A stretch of DNA of 64,000 nucleotides from Pseudoponticoccus marisrubri (GTDB lineage Bacteria > Pseudomonadota > Alphaproteobacteria > Rhodobacterales > Rhodobacteraceae), in assembly GCF_001482405.1 (NCBI RefSeq), contig NZ_LPXO01000003.1, forward strand, positions 248,001-312,000, read 5' to 3'. The notes under the pieces are model-generated. The model had not been told where the DNA came from, did no database searches, and worked only from the letters and a program-made list of their open reading frames with translations. Positions 53,451 through 61,775 of this stretch are shown in pieces. Within the stretch, counting starts at the first letter, position 1. Each line of letters opens with the position of its first letter. A program made the position numbers and the translations under genes.

Positions 53451-53644
53451 GTCGTGTGCCTGTCCGTCTGTCTGCCATATCTTGTTGGGCAGACTATATC
53501 AGACACAGGTTCTGGGGTGCAATGGCACTGCCCCGCAACGCCTTTGGCAGCCACCGGAGATGGCTGCTAACACACTGTTTTTGTTGAAAACTTAAGAATC
53601 GCTTGGCAGCATCAGGAAACCAATAATCCTTCGAGGTCAAAAAG

Positions 53645-53914
53645 ATGCAGGAAAGCGAAACGGAACTGATGCTCAAGGGCTACGGGCTGACCACGGCCGA
53701 GTTCTATTACCGGATGCCCGATTACCGCAACGTGCTGAACACGTTCATCTGGCAGGACTACGACCTGGCGCCGGATCATCCGAAACTCTTCGAGTTCATC
53801 GAGTTCTGGCAGGACGAGATCGAGGGCCCGCTGCACTCGGTCCGCTTCAACCACCGCAAGATGATCTCGCCCGGCGAGTGGCGCAACGTGGTGGGCGAGT
53901 TCCGCTACCACTGA
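53645..53914 (+). CDS. usg: Usg family protein
   Basis: This 89-residue protein matches the small Usg family named from the gene upstream of trpF in Caulobacter. LMLKGYGLTTAEFYYRMPDYRNVLNTFIWQDYDLAPDHP is conserved as shorter blocks, followed by FIEFWQDEIEGPLHSVRF. No biochemical function is known. Here it stands between gyrA and a lipoprotein gene, not near tryptophan genes. The dispersed 24-nt element lies 12 nt after its stop. Confidence 0.85.
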   Translation: MQESETELMLKGYGLTTAEFYYRMPDYRNVLNTFIWQDYDLAPDHPKLFEFIEFWQDEIEGPLHSVRFNHRKMISPGEWRNVVGEFRYH

Positions 53915-53926
53915 GACGCCGCATCT

Positions 53927-53950
53927 CTTTCATCTTTCCCGAAATACTCC
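53927..53950 (-). repeat. dispersed element, copy 2 (complement of the 46080-46103 sequence)
   Basis: On the minus strand the 24 nt are identical to 46080-46103. It again starts with a CTCC..GGAG mini-hairpin followed by TATTT. It lies behind the YSC84-like gene on that strand, after a GC hairpin. Confidence 0.8.
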
Positions 53951-53957
53951 GGGGAGC

Positions 53958-53977
53958 GCGAGGGGCTGGCCCCTCGC
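53958..53977 (-). terminator. hairpin behind the YSC84-like gene
   Basis: GCGAGGGG / CCCCTCGC with a 4-nt loop (CTGG on the plus strand) lies 24 nt after the stop. The next minus-strand sequence is the dispersed element with TATTT. It probably serves as a terminator. Confidence 0.5.
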
Positions 53978-54001
53978 AGATCCGTCCCCCGCCACACGCG
54001 C

Positions 54002-54556
54002 TCAGGGAATGATACGCGTGTACTTGGTGCCTTCCAGCGTCGCGCCCACGCGCAGCCCCGCCTGGCCGAAGATCACCGCGACCACGGGGGCCAGCGATGT
54101 CGTCGTCTCGGCGGCCAGCGTCTCGCCCTGCTCGGGGGTGGCGTATTCGATATTGGCGCCCGCGGCATAGCCGGGCGAGCGGCGGAAGGTGGTCAGCGCC
54201 TCCTGCGTCATGAAGAACAGCACATGCGCATATTGCTGGGCGCCGATCTGCAGCCCGCCGCTGGCCTTGGCGACCGAGTAGTAATCGACCGTCACGTCGT
54301 TGATCTGCAGCGCGCCGCGCCCGTAGGCGCCGCCCAGGCCCAGCCCGGCCTCGGTGATCAGCGGCATCACCAGCATGCCGCTGGCCTTGTTGGCCAGCTG
54401 TCGCGTGGCGGGGTACTCGGAATAGAGCTGGCGCAGCGTGCTCTCCACGCGCGCATCGATCGTGGCCGGGCCCCGGCTGCCCACGCCATTGCCGCAGGCG
54501 CCCAGCAAAAGCGTGGCGCCGAGGGCGAAGCTCATCTCGCGTCTCGAAAGGGTCAT
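54002..54556 (-). CDS. YSC84/SYLF-domain lipoprotein
   Basis: This 184-residue lipoprotein has a Sec/lipobox signal (SFALGATLLLGAC, Cys21) after a basic start. The SYLF (lipid-binding actin cross-linking type) domain follows: YPATRQLANKASGMLVMPLI, GLGGAYGRGALQI, YSVAKASGGLQIGAQQYAHVLFFMT and a final VGATLEGTKYTRI. In eukaryotes the domain binds phosphoinositides; bacterial members are uncharacterised periplasmic lipoproteins. The ATG at 54556 was chosen because the signal peptide begins there. Confidence 0.9.
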   Translation of the reverse strand: MTLSRREMSFALGATLLLGACGNGVGSRGPATIDARVESTLRQLYSEYPATRQLANKASGMLVMPLITEAGLGLGGAYGRGALQINDVTVDYYSVAKASGGLQIGAQQYAHVLFFMTQEALTTFRRSPGYAAGANIEYATPEQGETLAAETTTSLAPVVAVIFGQAGLRVGATLEGTKYTRIIP

Positions 54557-54687
54557 GTCTCTGCTCGTTCTCGCTGGGGGCGGTGGGCCCCGGTGCCTCG
54601 TCTCCGGCTGTGCCGCCGGTTGACAGAACATATACGCGAGCGCGCGCCTCTTGTCATCCCGTGCCGCGCCGAATCGGCGCTCTGCCG

Positions 54688-55686
54688 CTAGCTGGCCAGC
54701 AGCCGTGCCGCGGCCGGGGCGAAATAGGTCAGGATGCCGTCGCAGCCGGCGCGCTTGAAGGCCATCAGGCTTTCCAGCATCACCCGGTCGCCGTCCAGCC
54801 AGCCGCGCTCGGCGGCCCCCGCCAGCATCGCGTATTCGCCCGACACCTGGTAGGCAAAGGTCGGCGCGCCGAACATCTCCTTGGCGCGGCGGCAGATGTC
54901 CAGATAGGCCATGCCCGGCTTGACCATGATCATGTCGGCGCCCTCGCAGAGATCGCGCTCGACCAGGCGCATGGCCTCGTCGGAATTGGCGGGGTTCATC
55001 TGGTAGGTCTTCTTGTCGCCCTTCAGCGCGCCCGAGGCGCCCACCGCGTCGCGGAACGGGCCGTAGAAGGCGCTGGCATATTTCGCGGCATAGCTGAGCA
55101 GGGTCACGTTCTGGAAGCCTTCCGCCTCCAGCCCCGCACGCAGCGCGCCGATGCGCCCGTCCATCATGTCCGAGGGCCCGATGATGTCGGCCCCGGCCTC
55201 GGCCTGGCTCAGCGCCTGGCGGACCAGCGCCTCGACCGTGCGGTCATTGACGACGCGGCCGTCCTCGACAAAGCCGTCATGGCCGTCGATGTTGTAGGGA
55301 TCGAGCGCCACGTCGGTCATCACGGCGATCCCGGGGACCGCCTGCTTGATGGCGCGCGTGGCGCGGTTCGACAGGTTCTGCGGGTTCCACGCCTCGGCGC
55401 AATCGGCCGTCTTCAGCGCGGGATCGGTATAGGGAAACAGGCAGATCGCCGGGATGCCCAGCGCATGCGCCTCGCGCGCCGCCTCGACCACCTTGTCCAC
55501 CGACAACCGGTTCACCCCGGGCATCGAGGCGATGGGCTCGACCACGCCCTCGCCGTCGCGCACGAAGACCGGCCAGATGAAATCCGACGGGGCCAGCGTG
55601 GTTTCCTGCACCAGCGCGCGCAGCGCGGGGCTGGCGCGCAGGCGGCGGAAGCGGGTCGAGGGGAAGGGGGCTTGGCTGGGCAGCAT
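54688..55686 (-). CDS. hemB: delta-aminolevulinic acid dehydratase (porphobilinogen synthase)
   Basis: Condenses two 5-aminolevulinates to porphobilinogen in heme, B12 and chlorophyll synthesis. The 332-residue protein has the Schiff-base lysines in SYAAKYASAFYGPFR and MIMVKPGMAYLD. The metal loop reads TDVALDPYNIDGHDG: the three zinc cysteines of animal/E. coli-type enzymes are absent and Asp residues stand instead, so it belongs to the Mg/K-dependent class found in many alphaproteobacteria. The ATG at 55686 gives the family start; a longer in-frame start at 55725 lacks support. Confidence 0.96.
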   Translation of the reverse strand: MLPSQAPFPSTRFRRLRASPALRALVQETTLAPSDFIWPVFVRDGEGVVEPIASMPGVNRLSVDKVVEAAREAHALGIPAICLFPYTDPALKTADCAEAWNPQNLSNRATRAIKQAVPGIAVMTDVALDPYNIDGHDGFVEDGRVVNDRTVEALVRQALSQAEAGADIIGPSDMMDGRIGALRAGLEAEGFQNVTLLSYAAKYASAFYGPFRDAVGASGALKGDKKTYQMNPANSDEAMRLVERDLCEGADMIMVKPGMAYLDICRRAKEMFGAPTFAYQVSGEYAMLAGAAERGWLDGDRVMLESLMAFKRAGCDGILTYFAPAAARLLAS

Positions 55687-55755
55687 TCCGGTCACCTGTC
55701 TGTGGATCCGGCGACAGGGATGCACCCGCCACGCCCCCTTGTCCAGAGGCGCGGC

Positions 55756-56691
55756 TCAGACCAGCGCGCCGTCATGCAGCGACAACGGCCGCGGCGTGCC
55801 GCGCGCGGCCAGGTGGTCGGGGCGCGGCGCCTCGGCGGCAAAGGGCTCGACCAGCGCGTTCGACACGGCGTTGTAGACGAAGAACGCGTTCGAGCGCGGC
55901 TGCGGCGTGATGTTGCCGTTCGAGCCGTGGATCGTGTTGCAGTCGAACAGCACCAGCGTGCCGGCCGGTCCTTCGGCATCCTCGATCCCGTGCATCCGCG
56001 CGAGGTCGGACAGGCTCTGCTGCGAGGGCGTGCCGATCTCCTGCCGCTTGAGCGAGTTCTCGAAATTGTTCTCGGGCGTCTCGCCCTGGCACGAGACATA
56101 GGTTTTATGCGAGCCGGGCATCAGCATCAGCGCGCCATTATGGGCCCGGTTGTCGGTCAGCAGCAGCGAGGCCGAGACCGCGCGCATCCGCGGCATCCCG
56201 TCCTCGGCATGCCAGGTCTCGAAATCCGAGTGCCAGTAGAATTCCTTGCCCGAAAAGCCCGGCTTGTAGTTCAGCCGCGACTGGTGGATCGAGACCTCGT
56301 CGCCCAGCAGGAAGCGCGCGATCCCGGCCAGCCGGCGGTCGCGCGACAGCCGGTCCATCAGCCGGTGCGTGCGCTCCAGCCGGAAGATCGTGCGCACCGC
56401 GGCGCTGTCGGGCTCGGTGACCACGGTGGGGTCGTCGCTGCCCGCAAGGGCGCCGCGCAGCTCCGACGCGGTGTCCACGAGGGCGGCGATCTCTTCCGGC
56501 TCGAACAGGCCCTTGAGCACGAGATAGCCGTTACGGTCGAAGAACTCGGTCTCGGCCCGGCTGATCGGGGCGGCATCGCTCCAGTCGCTCCAGACGACCG
56601 GATCCTGGCGCTCGATCCAGGTCTCGCGGTCGGGCTGGCGGGTGGGGTAGATGTCGTGATCCGCGCGCAGGTCGAAATATTCCAGCGGCAT
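55756..56691 (-). CDS. ectD: ectoine hydroxylase
   Basis: This 311-residue Fe(II)/2-oxoglutarate oxygenase turns ectoine into 5-hydroxyectoine. The family signature FYWHSDFETWHAEDGMPRMRA carries iron ligands His154 and Asp156; the third is His255 in NTIHGSNGN. The 2-oxoglutarate-contact region near QSRLNYKPG is present. The match to EctD is much closer than to general phytanoyl-CoA dioxygenases. No ectABC genes are in the window, so ectoine must be made elsewhere in the genome or taken up. It is 69 nt upstream of hemB on the same strand. Confidence 0.88.
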   Translation of the reverse strand: MPLEYFDLRADHDIYPTRQPDRETWIERQDPVVWSDWSDAAPISRAETEFFDRNGYLVLKGLFEPEEIAALVDTASELRGALAGSDDPTVVTEPDSAAVRTIFRLERTHRLMDRLSRDRRLAGIARFLLGDEVSIHQSRLNYKPGFSGKEFYWHSDFETWHAEDGMPRMRAVSASLLLTDNRAHNGALMLMPGSHKTYVSCQGETPENNFENSLKRQEIGTPSQQSLSDLARMHGIEDAEGPAGTLVLFDCNTIHGSNGNITPQPRSNAFFVYNAVSNALVEPFAAEAPRPDHLAARGTPRPLSLHDGALV

Positions 56692-56884
56692 GGACTGGCT
56701 CCTCTCTCAATCGTGACTGTGTGGTGTGTACAGGGCTGCAATGCGGGGGGCGCTGCCGGGGTTCCAAAAACCTGCCTTGCCGTGGCGGCGGGTTGCGCCC
56801 TGCGCGGCGGCGTCCTATGGGAGGCAGCGTTCGCGCGCGCCCGGAGCGGTCGCGCCTGCGACGGAAGTGGCGAAAGGACGGGTC

Positions 56885-57406
56885 TTGGACTGGTACAGCA
56901 CGGTCTTCGAAGTGATCGACATGCGATCGTTCTCGAACCTGTGGTTCTGGATCGTGCTGGCGGTGGTCTGGTCCTCGGCCAGTCACTGGGTGCTGGGCGT
57001 GCCCTTCGACATGGTCGCGCGCGCCCGCCGGCAGGGCGGGCAGGCGGCGCAGGATCTCGAGGATCTGGTGCGGATCAACACCAACCGGATGCTGTTCATC
57101 GTCGACGAGGCCGGGCTGTGGCTGGCCGCGCTCGGCTCGGCCTTCCTGACGGGGCTGGCGCTTCTGGGCTTTGTCTACGGGATCGAGCTGGCGCAGGCGG
57201 TGTTCCTGCTGGCCTTCCCGATGACCGGCGTGGGGCTGCTCAGCATCGCCTCGGCGCGACGCATCCAGTCCGGCGAGGGGCAGGGCGAGGCGCTGCACCG
57301 GCGGCTGCGCCTGCACCGCATGCTGACGCAGTTCATCGGCATGCTGTCCATCTTCGTGACCGCGCTCTGGGGGATGTACCAGAACCTGTCGATCCACGTG
57401 CTGTGA
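56885..57406 (+). CDS. conserved membrane protein of Rhodobacteraceae, function unknown
   Basis: This 173-residue protein begins (M)DWYSTVFEVIDMRSFSNLW and has three or four hydrophobic stretches (FWIVLAVVWSSASHWVLGV, LWLAALGSAFLTGLALLGFVYG, AQAVFLLAFPMTGVGLLS, LTQFIGMLSIFVTALWG). The TTG at 56885 behind AAAGGA is the likely start, as the conserved N terminus begins there. Relatives are, as I recall, sometimes labelled component of SufBCD complex, which nothing here supports. It is divergent from ectD. Confidence 0.72.
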   Translation: MDWYSTVFEVIDMRSFSNLWFWIVLAVVWSSASHWVLGVPFDMVARARRQGGQAAQDLEDLVRINTNRMLFIVDEAGLWLAALGSAFLTGLALLGFVYGIELAQAVFLLAFPMTGVGLLSIASARRIQSGEGQGEALHRRLRLHRMLTQFIGMLSIFVTALWGMYQNLSIHVL

Positions 57407-57408
57407 CG

Positions 57409-57429
57409 GGCCTGAACGCCGCTCAGGCC
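57409..57429. terminator. short hairpin between convergent genes
   Basis: GGCCTGA / TCAGGCC with a 7-nt loop spans the 16-nt gap. The right arm contains the stop codon of the minus-strand gene. No T-run. Confidence 0.35.
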
Positions 57430-57638
57430 GCGCGCAGTTCCGATCCGGATTTCAGCACCTCGTCGCCGTCATCCTGCCGGATGCGAAAGGCCGGCGCCTC
57501 GGGCGAGGCATCGCGCGTCACCTCGTTGCCCTTGATCTTGACCGTGATCTTGCGCGTGTAGCGCTGGACGATCTCGCCCTCGGCCGTGCCGTTGCCCCAG
57601 TCCCATTCCACCCGGTCGCCTTCGTTGAACGTGCTCAT
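57423..57638 (-). CDS. DUF2945 (Tudor-like hypervirulence-associated) small protein
   Basis: This 71-residue protein matches the DUF2945 pattern: FNEGDRVEWDWGNGTAEGEIVQRY, then ITVKIKGNEVTRDASPEAPAFRIRQDDGDEVLKS. It is an SH3/Tudor-like barrel of unknown function, common next to DNA-related genes. Here it is divergent from mfd with a 115-nt spacer. Highly charged and probably cytoplasmic. Confidence 0.85.
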   Translation of the reverse strand: MSTFNEGDRVEWDWGNGTAEGEIVQRYTRKITVKIKGNEVTRDASPEAPAFRIRQDDGDEVLKSGSELRAA

Positions 57639-57753
57639 CTCGTCTCCTTCGCGTTGCGATCACTGGCGAACCCGCGGGCGGCATCGGGGGTTCCGTCACT
57701 TTGCGCTCCGCTTGCAGTTGACGCCCGTGGCGCGCCGGGCCATGTGAGCGCGC

Positions 57754-60700
57754 ATGGCGGAACAACAGATCATCCTGGGCGGGGCGCCCGAAGGCTTCGA
57801 CGCGACGCTGGTGCTGCGCGAGATCGCGCGCGCCGAGGGGCCCGTCATCCACGTGGCCCGCGACGACAAGCGGCTGGCGGCGATGCGCGACGCGCTGGCC
57901 TTCTTCGCGCCGGAGATGCCGGTGGTAACCTTCCCGGCCTGGGACTGCCTGCCCTATGACCGGGTGTCGCCCAATGCCGACATTTCGGCGGCGCGCATGG
58001 CCACGCTGGCGGGCCTCGTGCATGGCATGCCCGGCCGCTTCGTGCTGCTGACCAGCCTGTCGGCCGCGATGCAGCGCATCCCCGCGCGCGACGTGCTGCG
58101 CGAGGCGGCCTTCACCGCGCGCGTGGGCGACCGCGTCGACGAAGAGGCGCTGCGCAACTTCCTGGTGCGCATGGGCTTCAGCCAGGCGCCCACGGTGACC
58201 GAGCCCGGCGATTACGCGATCCGCGGCGGCATCATCGACATCTACCCGCCGGGCGAAAGCGGGCCGGTGCGGCTGGATTTCTTCGGTGACGTGCTCGACG
58301 GGGCGCGCCGCTTCGAGGCCGCCAGCCAGCGCACCACCGAGAAGCTGGACGCGATCGAGCTGGCGCCCGTCTCCGAGGTGATCCTTGACGAGGCCGCGAT
58401 CACCCGGTTCCGCCAGAACTACCGGATCGAGTTCGGTGCCGCGGGCACGGACGACCCGCTCTACGAGGCGGTGAGCGCGGGGCGCAAGCATCAAGGCATC
58501 GAACACTGGCTGCCCTTCTTCCATGCCGAGCTGGAGACCCTGTTCGACTACCTGCCCGGCGCGCCGGTGCTGATGGATGACCAGCTGACCCCGGCGCGCC
58601 TGTCGCGCTGGGAGAGCATTGCCGACCAGTATGACACGCGCCGCCACGCCATGGCGCAGAAGAAGACCATGGGCTCCTCGGTCTACAAGCCGATCCCGCC
58701 GGACATGCTCTACCTTGACGACGCGGCTTGGAGCGCGGCGCTGGGGGCGCGGCGGGTGATCCAGCTGAACCCGCTGCCGCATGCCTCGGGCCCCGGTGTC
58801 GTGGATGCGGGCGGGCGCATCGGGCGCAGCTTCGCCCCCGAGCGCCAGCAGGAAAATATCAGCCTGTTCAGCGCCCTGGCCGATCACATCAAGACGAAGA
58901 TGCAGGAGGGGCCGGTGCTGGTCGCCTCGTATTCCGAGGGCGCGCGCGAGCGCCTGACCGGTCTGATCGAGGATGAGGGCCTGGCCGAGGCGATCCCGGT
59001 CCGCGACGGCACGCGCATCGGCGCGCGCGGCCTGCACCTGGCGGTCTGGTCGCTCGAGGCCGGGTTCGAGGCGCCCTGGGAGGATGGCAAGCGCCGCCTG
59101 ACCGTGATCTCGGAACAGGACGTGCTGGGCGACCGGCTGATCCGCCAGCCGCGCAAGCGCCGCCGGGCCGAGAACTTCCTGACCGAGGCGCAGAGCCTCA
59201 GCCCCGGCGATCTCGTCGTGCATGTGGATCACGGCATCGGGCGCTACCTTGGCCTCGAGGTCATCACCGCGGCGGGGGCCGCGCATGAATGCCTGACCCT
59301 TGAATATGCCGAGGGCGCCAAGCTCTACCTGCCGGTCGAGAATATCGAGCTGTTGAGCAAATACGGCCATGACGAGGGCCTGCTCGACAAGCTGGGCGGC
59401 GGGGCGTGGCAGGCCAAGAAGGCCAAGCTCAAGGAGCGCATCCGCGAGATGGCCGACCGGCTGATCCGGATCGCCGCCGAGCGCGCGCTGCGCAAGGCGC
59501 CGGTCATGGATCCGCCGCCGGGCGCCTCGGAGAGCTTTGCCGCGCGCTTCCCCTATACCGAGACCGACGACCAGCTGCGCGCCATCGAGGACGTGATCGG
59601 CGACATGCATGCCGGCCAGCCGATGGATCGGCTGGTCTGCGGCGACGTGGGCTTCGGCAAGACCGAGGTCGCCATGCGCGCGGCCTTCGTCGCGGCCATG
59701 TCCGGCGTGCAGGTGGCGGTGATCGCGCCCACGACGCTGCTGGCCCGCCAGCACTACAACAGCTTTGCCGAGCGCTTCCGTGGCTTCCCGCTGCAGGTCT
59801 CGCCGCTGTCGCGCTTCGTCTCCTCGAAACAGGCTGCGCTGACCCGCGAGGGCATCTCGAAGGGCACGGTGGACATCGCCGTGGGCACCCATGCGCTGCT
59901 GGCCAAGGGCATCCGCTTCAACAATCTCGGCCTGCTGATCATCGACGAGGAACAGCGCTTCGGCGTGCAGCACAAGGAGCGGCTCAAGCAGCTGCGCACG
60001 GACATCCACGTGCTGACCCTGACCGCCACGCCGATCCCCCGCACGTTGCAGCTGTCGCTGACCGGGGTGCGCGACCTGTCGATCATCGGCACGCCGCCGG
60101 TCGACCGGCTGTCGATCCGCACCTATGTGTCGGAATTCGACCCGGTCACCATCCGCGAGGCACTGCTGCGCGAGCATTACCGGGGCGGGCAGTCCTTCTA
60201 CGTGGTGCCGCGCATCGCCGATCTGCCCGAGGTCGAGGAATTCCTGCGCGAACAGGTGCCCGAGGTCAGCTATGTCGTAGCGCATGGCCAGATGGCCGCG
60301 GGCGAGCTGGACGACCGCATGAACGCCTTCTACGACGGCAAGTATGACGTGCTTCTGGCCACGACCATCGTGGAATCCGGGCTGGACATCCCCACCGCCA
60401 ACACGATGGTGGTGCACCGCGCCGACATGTTCGGGCTGAGCCAGCTCTACCAGATCCGCGGCCGGGTGGGCCGGTCGAAGACGCGCGCCTATGCCTACCT
60501 GACCACGACCCCGCGCGCCAAGCTGACCGCCACCGCCGAGAAACGCCTGCGCGTGCTGGGCTCGATCGACACGCTGGGCGCGGGCTTCACGCTGGCCAGC
60601 CAGGATCTCGACATCCGCGGGGCCGGCAACCTCCTGGGCGAAGAGCAGTCGGGCCAGATGCGCGACGTGGGCTATGAGCTCTACCAATCCATGCTGGAAG

Positions 60701-61230
60701 AGGCGATCGCCAAGATCCGATCGGGCGAGATGGAGGGGATGGCCGAGGAGGACGGTCAATGGGCGCCGCAGATCAATCTGGGCGTGCCGGTGCTGATCCC
60801 GGAGGAGTACGTGCCCGATCTCGATGTGCGGCTGGGCCTCTACCGGCGGCTGTCGGCGCTCACCACCAAGGTCGAGCTCGAGGGCTTTGCGGCCGAGCTG
60901 ATCGACCGCTTCGGCAAACTGCCGCGCGAGGTCAACACGCTGCTGCTGGTGGTGCGCATCAAGGCGATGTGCAAACGCGCTGGCATTGCCAAGCTGGATG
61001 GGGGGCCCAAGGGGGCGACGATCCAGTTCCACAATGACAAGTTCGCCTCGCCCGAGGGGCTGGTGAAGTTCATCAAGGCGCAGGACGGGCTGGCCAAGGT
61101 CAAGGACAACAAGATCGTGGTGCGCCGCGACTGGTCGACCGAGAAGGCCAAGATCCAGGGCGCCTTTGCCATTGCGCGGGATCTGGCGGAACATGCCGGC
61201 GCGCTCAAGCGGCGCAAGGAAAGCGCCTGA
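57754..61230 (+). CDS. mfd: transcription-repair coupling factor Mfd
   Basis: This 1158-residue translocase removes stalled RNA polymerase at DNA lesions and recruits UvrA. It has the N-terminal UvrB-like region (VTFPAWDCLPYDRVSPN), the RNAP-interaction domain (LSPGDLVVHVDHGIGRYLGLE), a helicase core with Walker A GDVGFGKTEVA (from about 630), DEEQRFG, the TRG motif SLYQIRGRVGRS (reads QLYQIRGRVGRSK) and the C-terminal UvrA-blocking domain. Length is normal. It is a single transcript with a strong hairpin after it. Confidence 0.97.
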   Translation: MAEQQIILGGAPEGFDATLVLREIARAEGPVIHVARDDKRLAAMRDALAFFAPEMPVVTFPAWDCLPYDRVSPNADISAARMATLAGLVHGMPGRFVLLTSLSAAMQRIPARDVLREAAFTARVGDRVDEEALRNFLVRMGFSQAPTVTEPGDYAIRGGIIDIYPPGESGPVRLDFFGDVLDGARRFEAASQRTTEKLDAIELAPVSEVILDEAAITRFRQNYRIEFGAAGTDDPLYEAVSAGRKHQGIEHWLPFFHAELETLFDYLPGAPVLMDDQLTPARLSRWESIADQYDTRRHAMAQKKTMGSSVYKPIPPDMLYLDDAAWSAALGARRVIQLNPLPHASGPGVVDAGGRIGRSFAPERQQENISLFSALADHIKTKMQEGPVLVASYSEGARERLTGLIEDEGLAEAIPVRDGTRIGARGLHLAVWSLEAGFEAPWEDGKRRLTVISEQDVLGDRLIRQPRKRRRAENFLTEAQSLSPGDLVVHVDHGIGRYLGLEVITAAGAAHECLTLEYAEGAKLYLPVENIELLSKYGHDEGLLDKLGGGAWQAKKAKLKERIREMADRLIRIAAERALRKAPVMDPPPGASESFAARFPYTETDDQLRAIEDVIGDMHAGQPMDRLVCGDVGFGKTEVAMRAAFVAAMSGVQVAVIAPTTLLARQHYNSFAERFRGFPLQVSPLSRFVSSKQAALTREGISKGTVDIAVGTHALLAKGIRFNNLGLLIIDEEQRFGVQHKERLKQLRTDIHVLTLTATPIPRTLQLSLTGVRDLSIIGTPPVDRLSIRTYVSEFDPVTIREALLREHYRGGQSFYVVPRIADLPEVEEFLREQVPEVSYVVAHGQMAAGELDDRMNAFYDGKYDVLLATTIVESGLDIPTANTMVVHRADMFGLSQLYQIRGRVGRSKTRAYAYLTTTPRAKLTATAEKRLRVLGSIDTLGAGFTLASQDLDIRGAGNLLGEEQSGQMRDVGYELYQSMLEEAIAKIRSGEMEGMAEEDGQWAPQINLGVPVLIPEEYVPDLDVRLGLYRRLSALTTKVELEGFAAELIDRFGKLPREVNTLLLVVRIKAMCKRAGIAKLDGGPKGATIQFHNDKFASPEGLVKFIKAQDGLAKVKDNKIVVRRDWSTEKAKIQGAFAIARDLAEHAGALKRRKESA

Positions 61231-61265
61231 GCCGCTGATGATCCGGGGCTGTCCCGGAAACGACA

Positions 61266-61303
61266 ACGGGCGGACATGTCCTGTCCGCCCGTCACCCGTT
61301 TTT
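61266..61303 (+). terminator. terminator of mfd
   Basis: An 11-bp perfect stem ACGGGCGGACA / TGTCCGCCCGT (61266-61276 with 61282-61292) has a 5-nt loop. TTTTT at 61299-61303 follows after a 6-nt gap. Confidence 0.65.
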
Positions 61304-61355
61304 GATCGTGTCATGCCCGGCGTGGTCTGCCGGTCCGGTGGGTGCCTGCGGCACC

Positions 61356-61511
61356 TCAGATGCCGTAGACGGCCTTGCGGGCCAGGGCCTCGGCGTTTTC
61401 CGGGGTGACGCCAAGGTCACGGGCCACGGCCGGCGGCAGGTCGCGCAGCTCGCGCACAGTGCGGCGATAGTTGGCGCGTTTCGGGTCGGTGAAGCGGGTC
61501 AGAAAGCTCAT
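61356..61511 (-). CDS. small DUF1127-like protein, 51 residues
   Basis: The ORF encodes MSFLTRFTDPKRANYRRTVR and then ELRDLPPAVARDLGVTPENAEALARKAVYGI. The R-x-L-x-x-L-x-x-x-x-x-x-D-L-G-V pattern is typical of DUF1127 proteins, Arg-rich small proteins whose characterised relatives bind RNA or affect phosphate and C1 metabolism. A ribosome site (AAGGAACCGCAAG) lies upstream. It is downstream of the methyl-THF methyltransferase gene on the same strand, with the four-palindrome array between. Confidence 0.75.
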   Translation of the reverse strand: MSFLTRFTDPKRANYRRTVRELRDLPPAVARDLGVTPENAEALARKAVYGI

Positions 61512-61662
61512 CTTGCGGTTCCTTCAGGTGTCTGGGTCGGCGTTCGTGCCGATGACACGCAGATAGGATCCATGCCGCGCTGCAGCAACGCACGCCGCGC
61601 GAACCCCGCCATGCTCTGGCTGCATGGCTCGCGTTGGCAGCGCTTCGGTCGGGCCGGGGGTG

Positions 61663-61758
61663 GGAAGCCGCTTCGAAGCGGCTTCCGTCAAGCGCCTTGC
61701 AAGGCGCTTGGGACGCGGTTTGCAAACCGCGTGAGCCAAGCCCGTTCGAACGGGCTTG
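61663..61758. repeat. array of four consecutive perfect palindromes
   Basis: Perfect palindromes lie at 61663-61686 (24 nt, half GGAAGCCGCTTC), 61689-61710 (22 nt, half CAAGCGCCTTG), 61713-61732 (20 nt, half ACGCGGTTTG) and 61737-61758 (22 nt, half CAAGCCCGTTC). Centres are 25, 23 and 25 nt apart. Each can form a separate cruciform or hairpin. They lie between two minus-strand genes. Confidence 0.95.
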
Positions 61759-61775
61759 CCGCGCAGGCCCCTAGG

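Noticed and set aside
56885-57406. Annotation as a SufBCD complex component
   Set aside because: No Fe-S assembly motif and no suf genes nearby; the protein is a small membrane protein of unknown role.
57469-61314. 1281-codon open frame on the minus strand opposite mfd
   Set aside because: Mirror frame of the mfd coding sequence with biased composition and no recognisable domains; mfd itself is certain.
61663-61758. Reading the palindrome array as a CRISPR or an ordinary terminator
   Set aside because: The units differ in sequence, have no spacers of constant length and no cas genes. Four consecutive full palindromes without T-runs do not resemble a simple terminator.
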